The notes under the pieces were generated by a model, which was given only the letters and a program-made list of their open reading frames with translations, was not told the origin of the DNA and did not search any database. Of a DNA stretch of 64,000 bases, positions 1 to 11,062 are shown in pieces; the stretch's first letter is position 1; the number at the start of each line of letters is the position of its first letter. Made by a program: the position numbers and the translations under genes. Location: NCBI GenBank assembly GCA_003024785.1, contig PUQB01000425.1, positions 124,001 through 188,000 on the forward strand, read 5' to 3'. The stretch comes from Selaginella tamariscina (Eukaryota > Streptophyta > Lycopodiopsida > Selaginellales > Selaginellaceae).

Positions 1-1280
1 CGCAAACGTAACAACTTGTCAAAAAATTCGAGATTGGAAAGTTAAGTGATCGTTATTAATTTGAATGTATCAATGTCAAATGTGCAACTGTTTATGGAAT
101 GAGGATTAGTTTGAAGAAGCTTGTCAAACACTAATTGCTCGAATTAGTGCAAATATTTATGTGGTCAGTTTGAGAGTTGAAAATGGATATAATGTTATAA
201 GTGAGCAATATTACGAGTTCAAGAAGACTCTTATTATAGAAACTAAGTTTTGAAATTCGATATTTAAACTTAGTGAGATAAGGAGTTAAGAATTATTGAA
301 TGACATCTAGTATGTTGTGCTCTTTGGGAATGAATACAATGAGAACATGTTAGTTGAAACACGTGATATCTAGAGATTGTTAAATATAAGTTGAGTTTCC
401 TAATTTCCACATCTTTTGGTTAAAAGGTATCCTAGCCTAAATCTGCTTCCTGAATTAGTCGGTGTTGTGAAAGAGTACAAGTCGGTTGCAAAAGGTGAAT
501 GTTAGTGGTATGGCACTTGGTAGCAAATTTGACTTGAATTTGATTCTCATCGGGAATGAATTTATGTTAATGACACACCAAGTGAATGGGTTAATTTAAG
601 GTTGACGAGACCTTGTTGTATACATGTGTATAACCATGCGCCTCTGGGATCGCCTCTGGCTAGATTGGCATGTCTACAGAGAAACAAGGTTTCGAGAATA
701 GTAATCTTATATTATAAAAGAAGGCTTGTTTTTCGATATAAGTCTCATACCTAGTCTAGCGCATCTATACAATCTAAGGCTATAATACTGTAACATGTGG
801 AGATGTGGAATTGTTGGAAAGTCAAAGGAATGTAAAGGCATTTAATTAAGCATTTAAGATAGATTCAAATTGCTTGTTGTGTGCATGACGGCAAGGTCAT
901 CAAGTGCGTTTAAAGTTAAAGAATAAAGCAAAGCTCTATTTCTTGGTAACCTAGGGGCCGACAAATAATATTAACTAGAGGCCTCCAATATAAATTTTAG
1001 TTAAGGAAAAAGAAATTAATTAATTTGTTGTCTGTGTTGGGTGACAGACTTTGCAGATGTGCAAAGGTCTCCAAGTGACTTTGTGTCGTAGGTGGTGCCT
1101 TCGGCAGCTAAGTTAATAACTTAGTAAATGACGGTTCCAAAGTACTTGGCTTTGCGTAATGCAAGGGGGGTAATGAAGATTATTTGAACTTTTAGCTGAC
1201 TCTACATAGAGAGAGTGATTAGTGTTAGTTTTGGAGTTGGACGTCAATGAGGACTTTGACATTTTCAAAGGCGGAGAGTG
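1..1280 (+). mobile_element. 3' internal region of a plus-strand Ty3/gypsy-type retroelement (partial)
   Basis: The stretch from about 890 to 1280 is homologous to the reverse complement of 3324-3710, the 3' non-coding part of the minus-strand gypsy element in this window. Shared blocks include a run with 'ggcctccaatataaatttta' and a block ending in a purine-rich tract at 1268-1280 just before the LTR (polypurine tract position). The first ~890 bases show no open frame and no domain I recognise, so the coding part of this element lies upstream of the window or has decayed. I infer that it belongs to the same family as the minus-strand chromovirus but is a separate insertion. Confidence 0.6.
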
Positions 1281-2998
1281 TGTCATAGTTTTTACTATGA
1301 CTCGACTTTTTACTTTGGAGGTTGATTGTTGTTACCTACTGTACTATGTTGTCGGCCCTTAGATGTAGTAGGAAACAGGCCCGCTTAGTGTATTTGGGTA
1401 TCTGGTGATGATCCGGCCAAGTGTCATTATACATTTGCAGGAAACTTTAGGCAAAGCTAGAACTTACCGTCTAGAAAACTCTCCCCCTATTTTGACACCC
1501 AAATTAGGTTTTTCAGTAAGCTTAGATGAGTTCGTAGGAACACCCCTAGGGTTGACCTAACCCTAGGGTTTCCCTAACCCCACTCCCTAAAACCCCTCTA
1601 GATTGGGTAGGGTTTAGGGGTAGGAGTTAGGTTAGACTAAAACTCATCTCATTTATCTAAGGGGTTAGCATTTCGTGCCAGCCCATTTACACGTTTAGGA
1701 AAAGAGGGGGGGGGGGGGGTTTCGTCACATAAATAAGGTAGAGTATGTAGTAGTGAGGATCATGACTAAGCTCGTTATTCTTATACCGGTGCAAGCCTAG
1801 CTTGTGTCGTCAAGGCACAACTCTATGTTGTGCCGCCCTAATTTTTCAGACGATAGCAGTATGTCCCACATTCGGGATAGCCTACCCTTAACATTGGCGA
1901 ATTCGTGCCTAGAATGTCAGGTTGGAGCACACGTTCCAAGGGTTAGAAGTTGAGGCTTGTCTCCAGCCTCCTTCTCCACGTCAAGCTAAGAGCAGCACTC
2001 ACGGCTAGGCAGGTACCTTTGTGTCCTTGTCCAACTGTGGGCATGGGATCTTAACTGACAGGTTCTCTTTACTAAGTCCCTAAAGGTCCATAGAAAGGGG
2101 TTCTAAAGTTGGCATTTGCAAGCCACATTCGTGGCACTATGTGTAACTCTTGAGTCTGAGGGGTTATGGCAAGATAGCCCACATCATAGGAAATAGTGTA
2201 CATGGACATGTGACACTAGGCTACATGTCACACGGTACAACACTCGAGGCACGCCCTTTGGGGTTGTGTCATGGGTTTAATGCCAAGGGGTTGGATACTC
2301 TAGTAAGCAGGCATGCTTGTGCTCACATTAGGGTGCTAAGCCTTGGGCATTTACTTAAGGGCTCGTAATCGGATGTGCTATTGACACACTCGGTTAAGGG
2401 GTGTTCTCCTTGGGTTCCAAGGGTTGAACAACCTAAGCTCGTTAGCAGGAGCCCTTTTAAAGAGCACTCGCAAAGCCATGTAATCCAAATCTAGCCTTAG
2501 GGAGTTTGCTTAATAAAACACTCATGTCCATCTATGGCGCCCACTCACCTCACTAAGTACTAGCCCTAAGTTTAGGATATGCCTTGGCCACTCAAACCCT
2601 TAGGGGTTAGTTGTGGTTGAAGGCACCTCTTAACACTCTAAAGGGGTTCTACCCCCGTATGAGGGTGATTCCTCAAAGGGGTAAGTGACGATGCCTTAAT
2701 TCTGTCACAGGGGTATGTGTGAGACACATCTCTATGGTGGGGTTAGGGCATGAGCTTGTCTAGGTCTCCTGGGGCCAGATCCTAAAGTCTACTTGGGTTA
2801 TCCTCTAAGGTTCGGGGGATAGTCATTCTTGGGGACATAGGGTTGGACCCTAAATTTCATGCCTATTCGGAAAATTGGGTTAGGCTCTTGGGGTCATCTT
2901 GAAAAACTTAGTGTTGCTCACACAGGGTATTTATGTCGGATGGCCACTTGGCAGCCACGTGTTGCCACATGTTGACCCTTCGGGTAAAAATTCTGACA
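1281..2998 (+). repeat. 3' LTR of the plus-strand gypsy-type element
   Basis: The LTR starts with TGTCATAG directly after a purine tract and ends with TTCTGACA, so it has TG...CA termini and is about 1.72 kb long. The terminal bases match the other LTR copies here: the start matches the reverse complement of 3316-3323, and the end matches the reverse complement of 8655-8670. Internal blocks recur in reverse orientation at 55504-57580. It contains a poly-G run near 1707 and a GC-richer section with several CCCTAA-like motifs near 1550-1640. The short open frame at 2150-2368 lies in the LTR and has a counterpart in the LTR near 56.6 kb, so it is repeat sequence and not a gene. Confidence 0.75.
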
Positions 2999-3323
2999 CC
3001 TAAAACTTACCCAAGGGGTAGGGGTTTTAGGGCGTGGGGTTAGGGCAACCCTAGGGGTGTTCCTAACCCTATTCAACATGCCAAACTCATCTAAGCTTAC
3101 TAGAAAACCTAACTTGGGCGTCAAAATAAGGGAGAGTTTTCTAGATAGTAAGTTCTAGCTTTGCCTAGAGTTTCCTGCAAATACTTAATGACATCCGGCC
3201 GGACCATCACCAGATACCCAAGCAAGCCTGTTTCCTACTACATCTAGGCCGACAACATAATATAGTAAGTAACAATAATCAACCTTTAAAATAAGGAGTC
3301 GAGTCATAGTAAAAACTATGACA
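2999..3323 (-). repeat. 3' LTR fragment of the minus-strand gypsy element, interrupted
   Basis: Read on the minus strand, this begins with TGTCATAG at 3323 after a purine tract (3324-3336) and is homologous to the first ~300 bases of the 1281-2998 LTR. Homology stops exactly at 2999, where the opposite-strand LTR ends with its terminal CA. The simplest reading is that the plus-strand element inserted into this LTR and that the missing part lies upstream of the window. The target-site duplication cannot be checked because the other flank is outside the window. Confidence 0.7.
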
Positions 3324-3723
3324 CTCTCCACCTTTGAAAATGTCAACATCCTCGTTGACGTCCAACTCCAAGATTAGACTAGGTTAGAGAAAATTAACTA
3401 AAAACTAAAACTAATCACTTTATACGGAGTCAACCAAAAAGTTCACATAATCTTTATTACCCCCCTTGCATTATGTGAAGCCAAGTATTTCAGAACCGCA
3501 TTCACTGAGTTGTTAACTTAGCTACCAGAGGCACCACCTACAACACAAAGTCACATGAAGACCTTTGCACGTCTACAAAGTCTGTCACCCGACACAACAA
3601 CAATTAGTTGATTTTTTTTTCATTAACTAGAATTTATATTGGAGGCCTCTAGTTAATATTGTCTATTGGCCCCTAAATTACCAGGAAATAAAGCTTTGCT
3701 TTATTCCTTAACTTTTATTACAA

Positions 3724-4086
3724 CTAGTTTTGAGATCTCGCCTCAAACTCATCCATTAACTCCATCGCATTTTGTAGATTCTCCAATGATTCCCACGTTG
3801 ACTCGCATGCTGGATAACCTTTCCATTTCACAAGATATTCAAACTTACATTTATGTTGCCCATGCATATTCCTTCTTTTTAATATAGCTTCCACCTCAAA
3901 TTCTTTCTCTATGCCGACTAGTTTGGGTGACAGACATAAATTATTATATCTTTCCAGATGTTTCTCTTCCTTGTGGAAAGGTTCGAGCATATTAACGTGA
4001 AAGACATTATGTATCAATCCCAACTCTGGAGGAAGATTTATCCATAAGCCACCTTTCCTACTCGCTTTGCCACCTTTTATACTCAC
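3724..4086 (-). pseudogene. Gypsy integrase C-terminus with chromodomain
   Basis: The 120-residue frame carries the end of the integrase ('HNVFHVNMLEPF') followed by a chromodomain. Visible chromodomain features are the EAIL start, the 'FEYLVKWKGYP' core and the aromatic-rich 'STWESLENL' turn. Chromodomains in plant chromoviruses guide integration toward particular chromatin marks. This part of the element is well preserved, although the integrase core upstream is broken into short frames. Confidence 0.85.
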
Positions 4087-4607
4087 TTTACCACCTTGTA
4101 CAGACCTATGTAATGTGACAAAAACTTCCTCGAAAGAATCGTTGGAACCTTCAAGTTTTTGGTACTTAACAATACTATATTCCCAACCTGATACTCTACA
4201 TCACGTCGATGCTTATCATATTACTGATGATACCTTTCCTGTGTTACAGTCATCACTTGATGAGCAGCATCCCATGCACGATATAATTGTTCAGTGAACT
4301 CTACTACAAAGGGAACTCGAATGGCATCATCTTTTGGCAACACCATACTCTAAGGAATACCATCTTTATTCCCAATCAACACCTCCATCGAGCTACACCC
4401 AATCGCAGTGTGCATTGAGTTATTTTAACATATCTCAGCCATATCCAAGTGTTTAGCCCAATCAAGTTGATCACCTTGAACATAGCATCTAAGATATTTC
4501 TCAACTTGTTGATTCACCCTCTCCGTTTGACCATTTGCTTGTGGATGGTAAGCCATACTGAACTTTAGTATCGTACCATACTATTTAAACAACGTTCCCC
4601 AAAACTT

Positions 4608-4876
4608 TCATGTAAATCGAGAATCCTGATCTAAGATCATCATTTTCGGTAAACCATGCACTCTTATGATCTCGTGAAGAACAACTTCACTACCTATTTT
4701 GCATTCACTATCTCTACTATCAGAATGAAATGAGCGACCTTTAAAAATCGAGACTTCGGTAACCCCGTGACAAAGTCCAATGTGACACTTTGGAATGGTC
4801 GTTCTAGAATCGATAACATTGCAACTTCCCAACTTGTTTCTGAGACCAACTCTTCATTTGTTAACATGTGGAGCAT
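4608..4876 (-). pseudogene. Gypsy integrase core (fragmented)
   Basis: Two overlapping frames give the pieces of the integrase catalytic core: 'SVTLDFVTGLPKS' with the first catalytic aspartate, then 'ILDQDSRFT' with the second. They lie in different frames, so at least one indel separates them. The sequence between here and the chromodomain (4087-4607) continues the integrase in decayed form. The zinc-binding H2C2 part should lie around 4880-5100 but is not clearly readable. Confidence 0.75.
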
Positions 4877-5125
4877 GTCTTAACATACTTGACAACGTCG
4901 TTTATTATTCCTGGCCAATAAAATCCCCATTTTAATAGAGCTAATGTCTTATGCCTTCCACCATGTCCTGTCAAAGGAACATCATGATGTTCCCTTAATA
5001 GCCTTTGCCTCCATGTCCCTTCTAGAACATAAAATCTCTTCTCTTTATAGTAGAGAACCCTATCTCATACTGAAAAATGCACCTACTTGAGTGCATCTAT
5101 CCATCTTTTCATCTCCACTAGAATA

Positions 5126-5689
5126 TCACCATCTCTTCGTAATTGATGAATCTATTTCCTCTGCTACTAAGTTTAAGGCCTTCTTAGCAAATTCGTCTTG
5201 AGGATATGCCGTCACGAATTCATTTATCAAAGTTACACTGGTACTAACATAATACGAAGATGGACCTTGCCTACTGAGTGCATCAGCCACTACATTGTCT
5301 TTTCCCACTTTGTGTATGATTTTTTATTGAAATCGAGCCAACTTCTGCTGCCATCTAGTATACTTTGGTGATAATCTTGGCTGCGTTTCAAAGTATCTCA
5401 AAGTTACACTATCTGTCCAAACCACAGTGCCATGACTCCAAAGATAGTGGCGCCAATACTCCAAGGAAGCAACAATAGCATATATTTCTTTTATGTGAAT
5501 AGGCCATCGAACTTGTGTTGCATATAACTTCTTTAAGAAGAAGGATACCAGATGTCTTTCTTGTTGCAATATACCACCAATTGCAAAGTCAGACACATCA
5601 CACTCTGCCTCAAGTGAATCTTCAAAGATTGGCAATCGCAATACAGGTAACCTCCTTGAGCTCACTAGCACTCTGGGGTCCAGTGCCAC
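5126..5689 (-). pseudogene. Gypsy RNase H domain
   Basis: The frame 5689-5324 shows a Ty3-type RNase H ('ECDVSDFAIGGILQQ', then 'EIYAIVASLEYWRHYL' and 'VWTDSVTLRYF'), continued after a stop by 'GKDNVVADALSR' at 5308-5126. The catalytic acidic residues of this fold (the D in the first motif, the E in the second, the D in 'WTDS' and the D of 'ADALSR') are all visible. A stop near 5310 separates the two pieces, so the polyprotein is not continuous. Confidence 0.82.
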
Positions 5690-6501
5690 AAATTTTTTTT
5701 CGTAAAATCAATCAATGGAGATGCTATCTCATAGTAGCCCTTTATGAATCTACGATAATATCTTGTCAAACCAAGAAATGATCTGACTTCATGAACATCT
5801 TTCAAAGTCGACCACTCGATAATAGCTTGAACTTTCTTTGAATCCATGGCAACCTTCCCACTTGATATTGAGTGTCCCAAGAAGTCTATCTTAGTTTGAC
5901 CAAACGCACATTTACTTTCTTTAGCACACAAGTGGTTCTCCCTCAACCTCTGAAATACTCTTTCTAAGTGTTCCACATGTTCCTTAATAGTTGAATTGAA
6001 GATCAGAATGTCATTAATATACACCACCACGAACTCGTCTAGGTAGTCTCTAAACACATCCATCATTGTGCAAAAAGTCGGTGGAGCATTGCACAATCCA
6101 AACAGCATGACTAGAAACTCAAATGATCCATAACGTGTTCGAAAAGTGGTCTTTTCAATATCATTCTCTGTTACCCAAATCTGATGGTACTCAGATCTTA
6201 AGTTTATCCTCGAAAAATACTTTGCCTTTAATAACCTAACAAACAAGTCATCCACTCATGGAAGAGGATACTTATTTTTGATAGTTATTGCATTCAATGC
6301 TCAATAATCCACACACATCTGCATCGTACCATCTTTTTTCATTACAAATAGGATTAGTGCACCATATGGTGACCGACTAGGTCGAATATGTCCTCGATTA
6401 ATCAATTCTATTAACTGTCTCTTTAATTTCACCAACTCTTGTGGATTTAATCGATAAGGGGCTCTTGCTGAGGGAGAAGAACCTAGCATGACCTGATCCA
6501 C
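5665..6501 (-). pseudogene. Gypsy reverse transcriptase
   Basis: The N-terminal piece (6501-6301) carries 'RGHIRPSRSPYGALILFV'. The main piece (6255-5665) carries fingers, palm and thumb, with 'YGSFEFLVMLFGLCNAP' and the connection 'VRSFLGLTRYYRRFI'. The active-site box reads YIND where the family has YxDD, so one catalytic aspartate is replaced by asparagine. The pieces are separated by in-frame TGA codons at positions where the family has arginine (CGA), consistent with cytosine deamination. Reverse transcription by this copy is therefore not expected. Confidence 0.87.
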
Positions 6502-6959
6502 ACCTCAATGTGGAGGTAGCTCAACCAATAAGTCTTCTAGCAACATGTCTTAAACATGTCTAAAACTCTCAAAATGGGAATGGGAACAAGCTCCTAACCA
6601 TCTCTTATCTTGATCTTTTTGGTATTTAAAACCATTGCAAAAAAAACACATTCCCATGTCTAACCGCTTTACGCAACTGCATTAAAGTAAGGAACATAGG
6701 ATTCCAATCTTATTAATTAACGTTTCCATCACGAGCGTCTAATGTCCCCTTTGTTCGCTACAAGTGTGATTTGATTATCCCCTCATTTTGACTACATGTT
6801 TATAGAACCATTTCATACCTAATATAAAATCAAACCCCATCATATTCAAGACAATTAAATCTAACTTAACCTTCCATTTAGATAGGAATTGCCCTTGTTA
6901 TATATTAATATTTTGAAAACCTTTGCTAAAATTGATCTTTATTTCACTCATTTTTATTA

Positions 6960-7266
6960 TATTCAATTTCAATTGACAAGCTAGACTAGTTGATATGAAG
7001 TTGAATGTCACTCCTGTGTCGATCATCATTCGGACTTCGTCTCCTTGTAATTTTCCTATTAGATATGGCAAGGGGTAAGTTTTTTCTTGAATAGCAAATA
7101 AGGCAAGTTATGTTTAACACAACATTTACCTCTTCCGACTCGTCTTCTGAATCTCTTGAGCATTTCAAGTTCTTTTCTACCATCGCCTTAAAATGACCCA
7201 ATTGTCGTGATGCGGTCTAGCATTCTTTAGCAAAATGACCAAGTCTATTGCACTTATAACATCTTG
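6960..7266 (-). pseudogene. Gypsy gag zinc knuckle and aspartic protease remnants
   Basis: On the minus strand, 7261-7220 encodes a CCHC knuckle (CYKCNRLGHFAKEC, C-x2-C-x4-H-x4-C), the nucleic-acid binding motif of gag nucleocapsid. About 170-250 bases further, 'MIDTGVTFNFIS' shows the D-T-G active-site triad of a retroviral-type aspartic protease. A stop directly follows the knuckle and the two are out of frame with each other. Confidence 0.75.
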
Positions 7267-7429
7267 GGGCTCCGCCTATGGACTACGGAGAAGCAGACTT
7301 CGAGACGGGACCCTTGGTATGCTGTGGCGGTGGTAAGGCTAATGGTCTTTGGGACCCATTTGGTCTTGTGGATGTATTCAGAAACTTTAAACTTCTGACA
7401 AAGGGACTTGCACTCCGAACTGACGATGA

Positions 7430-8150
7430 TTGATTTGGTCATTTATTGAACTTTCTCCGCCCAAACATTGAGGTTTTGGTTCATCCATCGCCTTTATTGT
7501 ACAAGTCCTCCAATGACATACCATAAGCAACTTTCTGAGCTGCCTCCTAGCAATCTCAATAGTTTGCCGATTTGTATCTTAGGATCTCCCTTCGAGTTTT
7601 GTCATTCAAGTTAGCCATGAAACAACTTCGAGCTTCATCATCACTCATATTTGGGACCAAACACCGGACACTCTCAAACCAATAACATAGTCCATTGGGT
7701 TTCCTTGAGGCCCTTGTGGACAAATTGACAAGTCAGCTCGCAGTCATAATCCAAGATCATCCGGCATATACTGCTTTTTAATCTTCTTTTTCATGCAACT
7801 CCAACTGTTTCAGTATCCTCGTTCACCTTCAATAATACGCCACCAAGTCTTAGCTTCCCTTTTAAGAAACTACTTGGTGCATGCCACCTTTTCTGATTTT
7901 CTCACAGAAGCGGCTTCAAAGTAGCTTTCAATATCATATAGCCAGAACTTTGTAATCTTTTGAACCCACAAAATCTGGAGGCTTGACTGGCTTGAACTTA
8001 CTGGGAACCCTCCATCTTCGTCTGTCGAAGAATCTGATTTAGAAGAACTTGACTCTGAATCATGTTTCTTCTTTTTCCGTGTATTCGATTGTGGAACATT
8101 CGGTACCACGGCGACAACTAGGATCTGAACAGCAACACTATCGACCAATC
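7430..8150 (-). pseudogene. Gypsy gag remnant
   Basis: The 92-residue frame 8148-7870 has a lysine/serine/aspartate-rich linker (near 8100-8000) followed by 'YDIESYFEAASVRKSEKVA', which resembles plant gypsy gag (retrotrans_gag). Homology appears to continue to about 7430 with broken frames. Identification depends mainly on position upstream of the zinc knuckle. Confidence 0.55.
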
Positions 8151-8636
8151 ATTCAACCCTAAAACATTCTCCTCGCAGTTTGTTTAGGGCCTCCATCATT
8201 ATTTCTCACCAACCAGTTCATGGTTTGACCCTAGGGGTCAACCTGGGTCAGCTTTATCCATCTCCTCATTTTGAGCCTTTACGATAGTCCTCTCTGCCTC
8301 ATGCTCTGGTTGCTTTCTTTTGTTCATTGTGTTGAATCCTAACTTCAATATTTGAAGAATATGCTTGAAATATTCCCAACACGAAATTGGAAACACCCTG
8401 CACATTTATACACCCACACACATTAGCTCGATCTAGCACAAGACTTTATGGTCATACCTAAAATCTCACACCGACTCTCTAAGCAAGTGCTCTCCGAATA
8501 TTAATAAGTCACAGGATCAAATTGTCTACCCAAAATACCGATGTTTAGTAAAAAGTGATAGAGTACTTCAAAAATTTAGAGTTATCTAAACACTAAAACA
8601 CCCTATGACTTTAAACAATTCTATTGACAGCATAGA

Positions 8637-8653
8637 ACTTGCTTCGATACCAA
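8637..8653 (-). other. Primer-binding site of the gypsy element
   Basis: On the minus strand TGGTATCGAAGC begins two bases after the LTR end (CTGACA). It resembles the plant initiator-tRNA-Met primer site TGGTATCAGAGC with a few differences. Its position fixes the LTR boundary at 8655. Confidence 0.7.
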
Positions 8654-8654
8654 T

Positions 8655-9216
8655 TGTCAGAGTTTTTACTTGGTGCCATGAATGTAGCTTGCCAGATGCC
8701 AACCCTAGAATCCCTTTTAAAAAAACCCATGGAATTTGGTAAAGTAATCTCTATTAGAACCCCTCACTTAGGAACTCAACCCACAGTTGGCCAAGTCCAT
8801 AAACAATGCTCACCTCGTGAGGCAAGGTGCGTGGGCTAGTTGAGCTACAAGTATTGTTCCTAGTTTGGTGTGGATGAGGTGGCCGAAGCAAGGCCTCAAC
8901 CACTAGGATTGCGAAACGTGAACTCGGGCAACACCTTCCAAGCTTGAGAGTGGGTTATCGAGCGAAAGGAGTAAGCTAACTCCCTAAATGCGACATACCC
9001 AATGTCAAGAGCATAATCTTGCCAACGATGGTAGGCTAACCCAAAGGTGGGACATACCCCTGTTGTATGGAATTTAGGGCAGCATAACAGAGGGTTGCAC
9101 TTTAACGACATAAGCTTGGCTTACATGGTAGGAGAATAACGAGCTCTTTCTTGAACCCACTACACATACTCTACCTTATTTATGTGATGGAGCCCCCCGC
9201 CCCCTCTTTTCCTAAA
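8655..9216 (-). repeat. 5' LTR of the minus-strand gypsy element, truncated
   Basis: On the minus strand this ends in CTCTGACA next to the primer-binding site. It is homologous to the downstream half of the 1281-2998 LTR, including the block 'ctctaccttatttatgtg'. Homology stops at 'cctaaa' (9216). The rest of the LTR and the left target flank are missing, so a deletion or recombination joined the element to the spacer at 9217. Confidence 0.75.
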
Positions 9217-11062
9217 GGTTCATATCTCTAAATTAAACTATGATAACTTCGATGCATAACCCTATAAGTTTAGGATAACTATTAAATTAATTTTAAGATA
9301 ATCATTTAAATGGAATTTAAGATACCTATAAAAGAAAATTTAAGATAACCATTTAGAATAGTTATTGATGACATAATTTAAGATTTACCATATATGTCAT
9401 GTATTCCATGTATAAACATGTACATCAATCTAGTAACCAAGATGGCTTAGGATTTAAAATAGTCATTCATCATGTATCGATGACAAACACAAACTTATTA
9501 AGAGATTTGAACTACAACAACTTCACCCAGACGTCACAGATATTAATCTAAATTTTAAATTTTAATATTTTTTAATTTTAATTCAGTAATGGGATTCATA
9601 TTTAAAACCACTACTGATTTAAAATTATATTAAACTTTATAATTTATACATTTAATTAAAATTAACACTGTGATTTTAATATATTTAACAATGTGAAATT
9701 TATAATGTGTTTCATACAATGTAATATATATTATATATATTATGTAATATAATATTTTAAATTAAATTATGTAACATATGATTTAAAATAGAAAATTACT
9801 ATATACCAAAATAGTTATAAAATCAAAATATAGTAGTGTTTTTTCTTACATGTGGCAGAATTATCTAAGAGAATAACAATATGCCCATAATATATATGCA
9901 ATGCAATGTAGTAGTACTACATTATTAGTAATGTCATGAGCATGTCTCTCTCATATGTTTAATTATATTCGTATTTATATGTATCTAATACATGTTAAAA
10001 AAACATTCTACGTCAGTATGTGATTGTTTATACACGTACATGCATGTAAGTGTGCATGTATCCGTGTCTATGTTCACATAGACAAACAAATAAAATTTTC
10101 TTTCTGCTACATGAAATATATTGCACATTGACCAGAAAAATATTATATATATGATGTTCTACAATGTATTTAAAGCTATATTTATGAATTTATTATATAC
10201 GAACATGTATAATGGGCATCTTAATGCACATCAACACATATTTGTTACGTGCTCTATAAAGTAAATGCATCTGTATGTTTTTCTTCGTACCAAGAGAAGC
10301 ATTCCATTTATATATTTTATCTTTAAATACTTTTTTTTTCTTTAGCTTTTAAATTAATTTTCTAAATTAAAATTACTATACAAATACTGGATGTGTCCCG
10401 CGATTTCCAATAATATATATGCTATATTGGAGATGGACAAAATACGGTTGAGCAGGTAAACAAGAAACATGAATTACGCAGCTCTTGGGTGTTTTATAGA
10501 GTTTGTATATGTTATAAATTATGTTTTTAACAATATAATAGTTTTTTGTTTTTTTTTTTTATACTTTCTGAATGCAATATTAAAATCTAAAGGAAATTTA
10601 AAATGTATTTACCTTATTATATATGTGCTGAGCTTTAAAGTAAAAAAAAATACACTTTTATACAATTCAAAATGAAATTAAAAAACAAAAATATTATTTC
10701 ATTATTATATACGTAACTAGTGTACGTCTACAGTGTGCTTATAAAGATTAAGAATTCCTTCATTTTCTTTAACTTTAATTTTAAAATACTCTCTCCGACG
10801 CATTGATAGTGAGCCTCCTTAAAAGAATAATTTAATTTAAAGAGACTGTTTAAGAAGCTTATGATTAAAGTTTTAAATAACTGTGTCAAAACATACATAA
10901 TTAAAACTATTAGAATTTATAAGAATTTTCTTATAAATATTAGTATCATTAAGCACATAATTTTTAACCATCTAGATCTTTTAAAATGCATATAGCTAAT
11001 GTTTAAAATCTATTGTCTATTGTATACATATGCATATCAAAATATATTTATATAAGATCTAG
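9217..11062. repeat. AT-rich spacer, copy 1 of the cluster spacer
   Basis: No gene is visible. From about 9480 the sequence is homologous to 22120-23796 and to 36180-36361 plus 37301-38268, always just downstream of a PQQ-repeat gene on the other strand. Shared anchors include 'actacaacaacttcacccag' near 9510 and 'tatactttctgaatgcaata' near 10560. The first ~260 bases (9217-9480) are unique in the window and contain repeats of a 'tttaagataac'-like motif. In copies 2 and 3 an ANK gene lies at the left of this spacer. Here the gypsy element occupies that place. Confidence 0.75.

Larger units (their letters stand above)
3324..8654 (-). mobile_element. Ty3/gypsy chromovirus internal region (decayed)
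   Basis: Read on the minus strand, the domain order is gag (around 8150-7870), CCHC zinc knuckle (7261-7220), aspartic protease (about 7050-6960), reverse transcriptase (6501-5665), RNase H (5689-5126), integrase (4876-4608) and chromodomain (4086-3724). Protease-RT-RNaseH-integrase order with a C-terminal chromodomain defines a Ty3/gypsy chromovirus (Metaviridae). The frames are broken by several stops and shifts, so the element is not autonomous. A primer-binding site at 8637-8653 and a purine tract at 3324-3336 mark the ends of the internal region. Confidence 0.88.

Noticed and set aside
1540-1640. CCCTAA/TTAGGG-like motifs suggesting an interstitial telomere
   Set aside because: The motifs are irregular, mixed with other sequence, and recur in the homologous LTRs at 3000-3070 and 57280-57340. 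They are part of the LTR.
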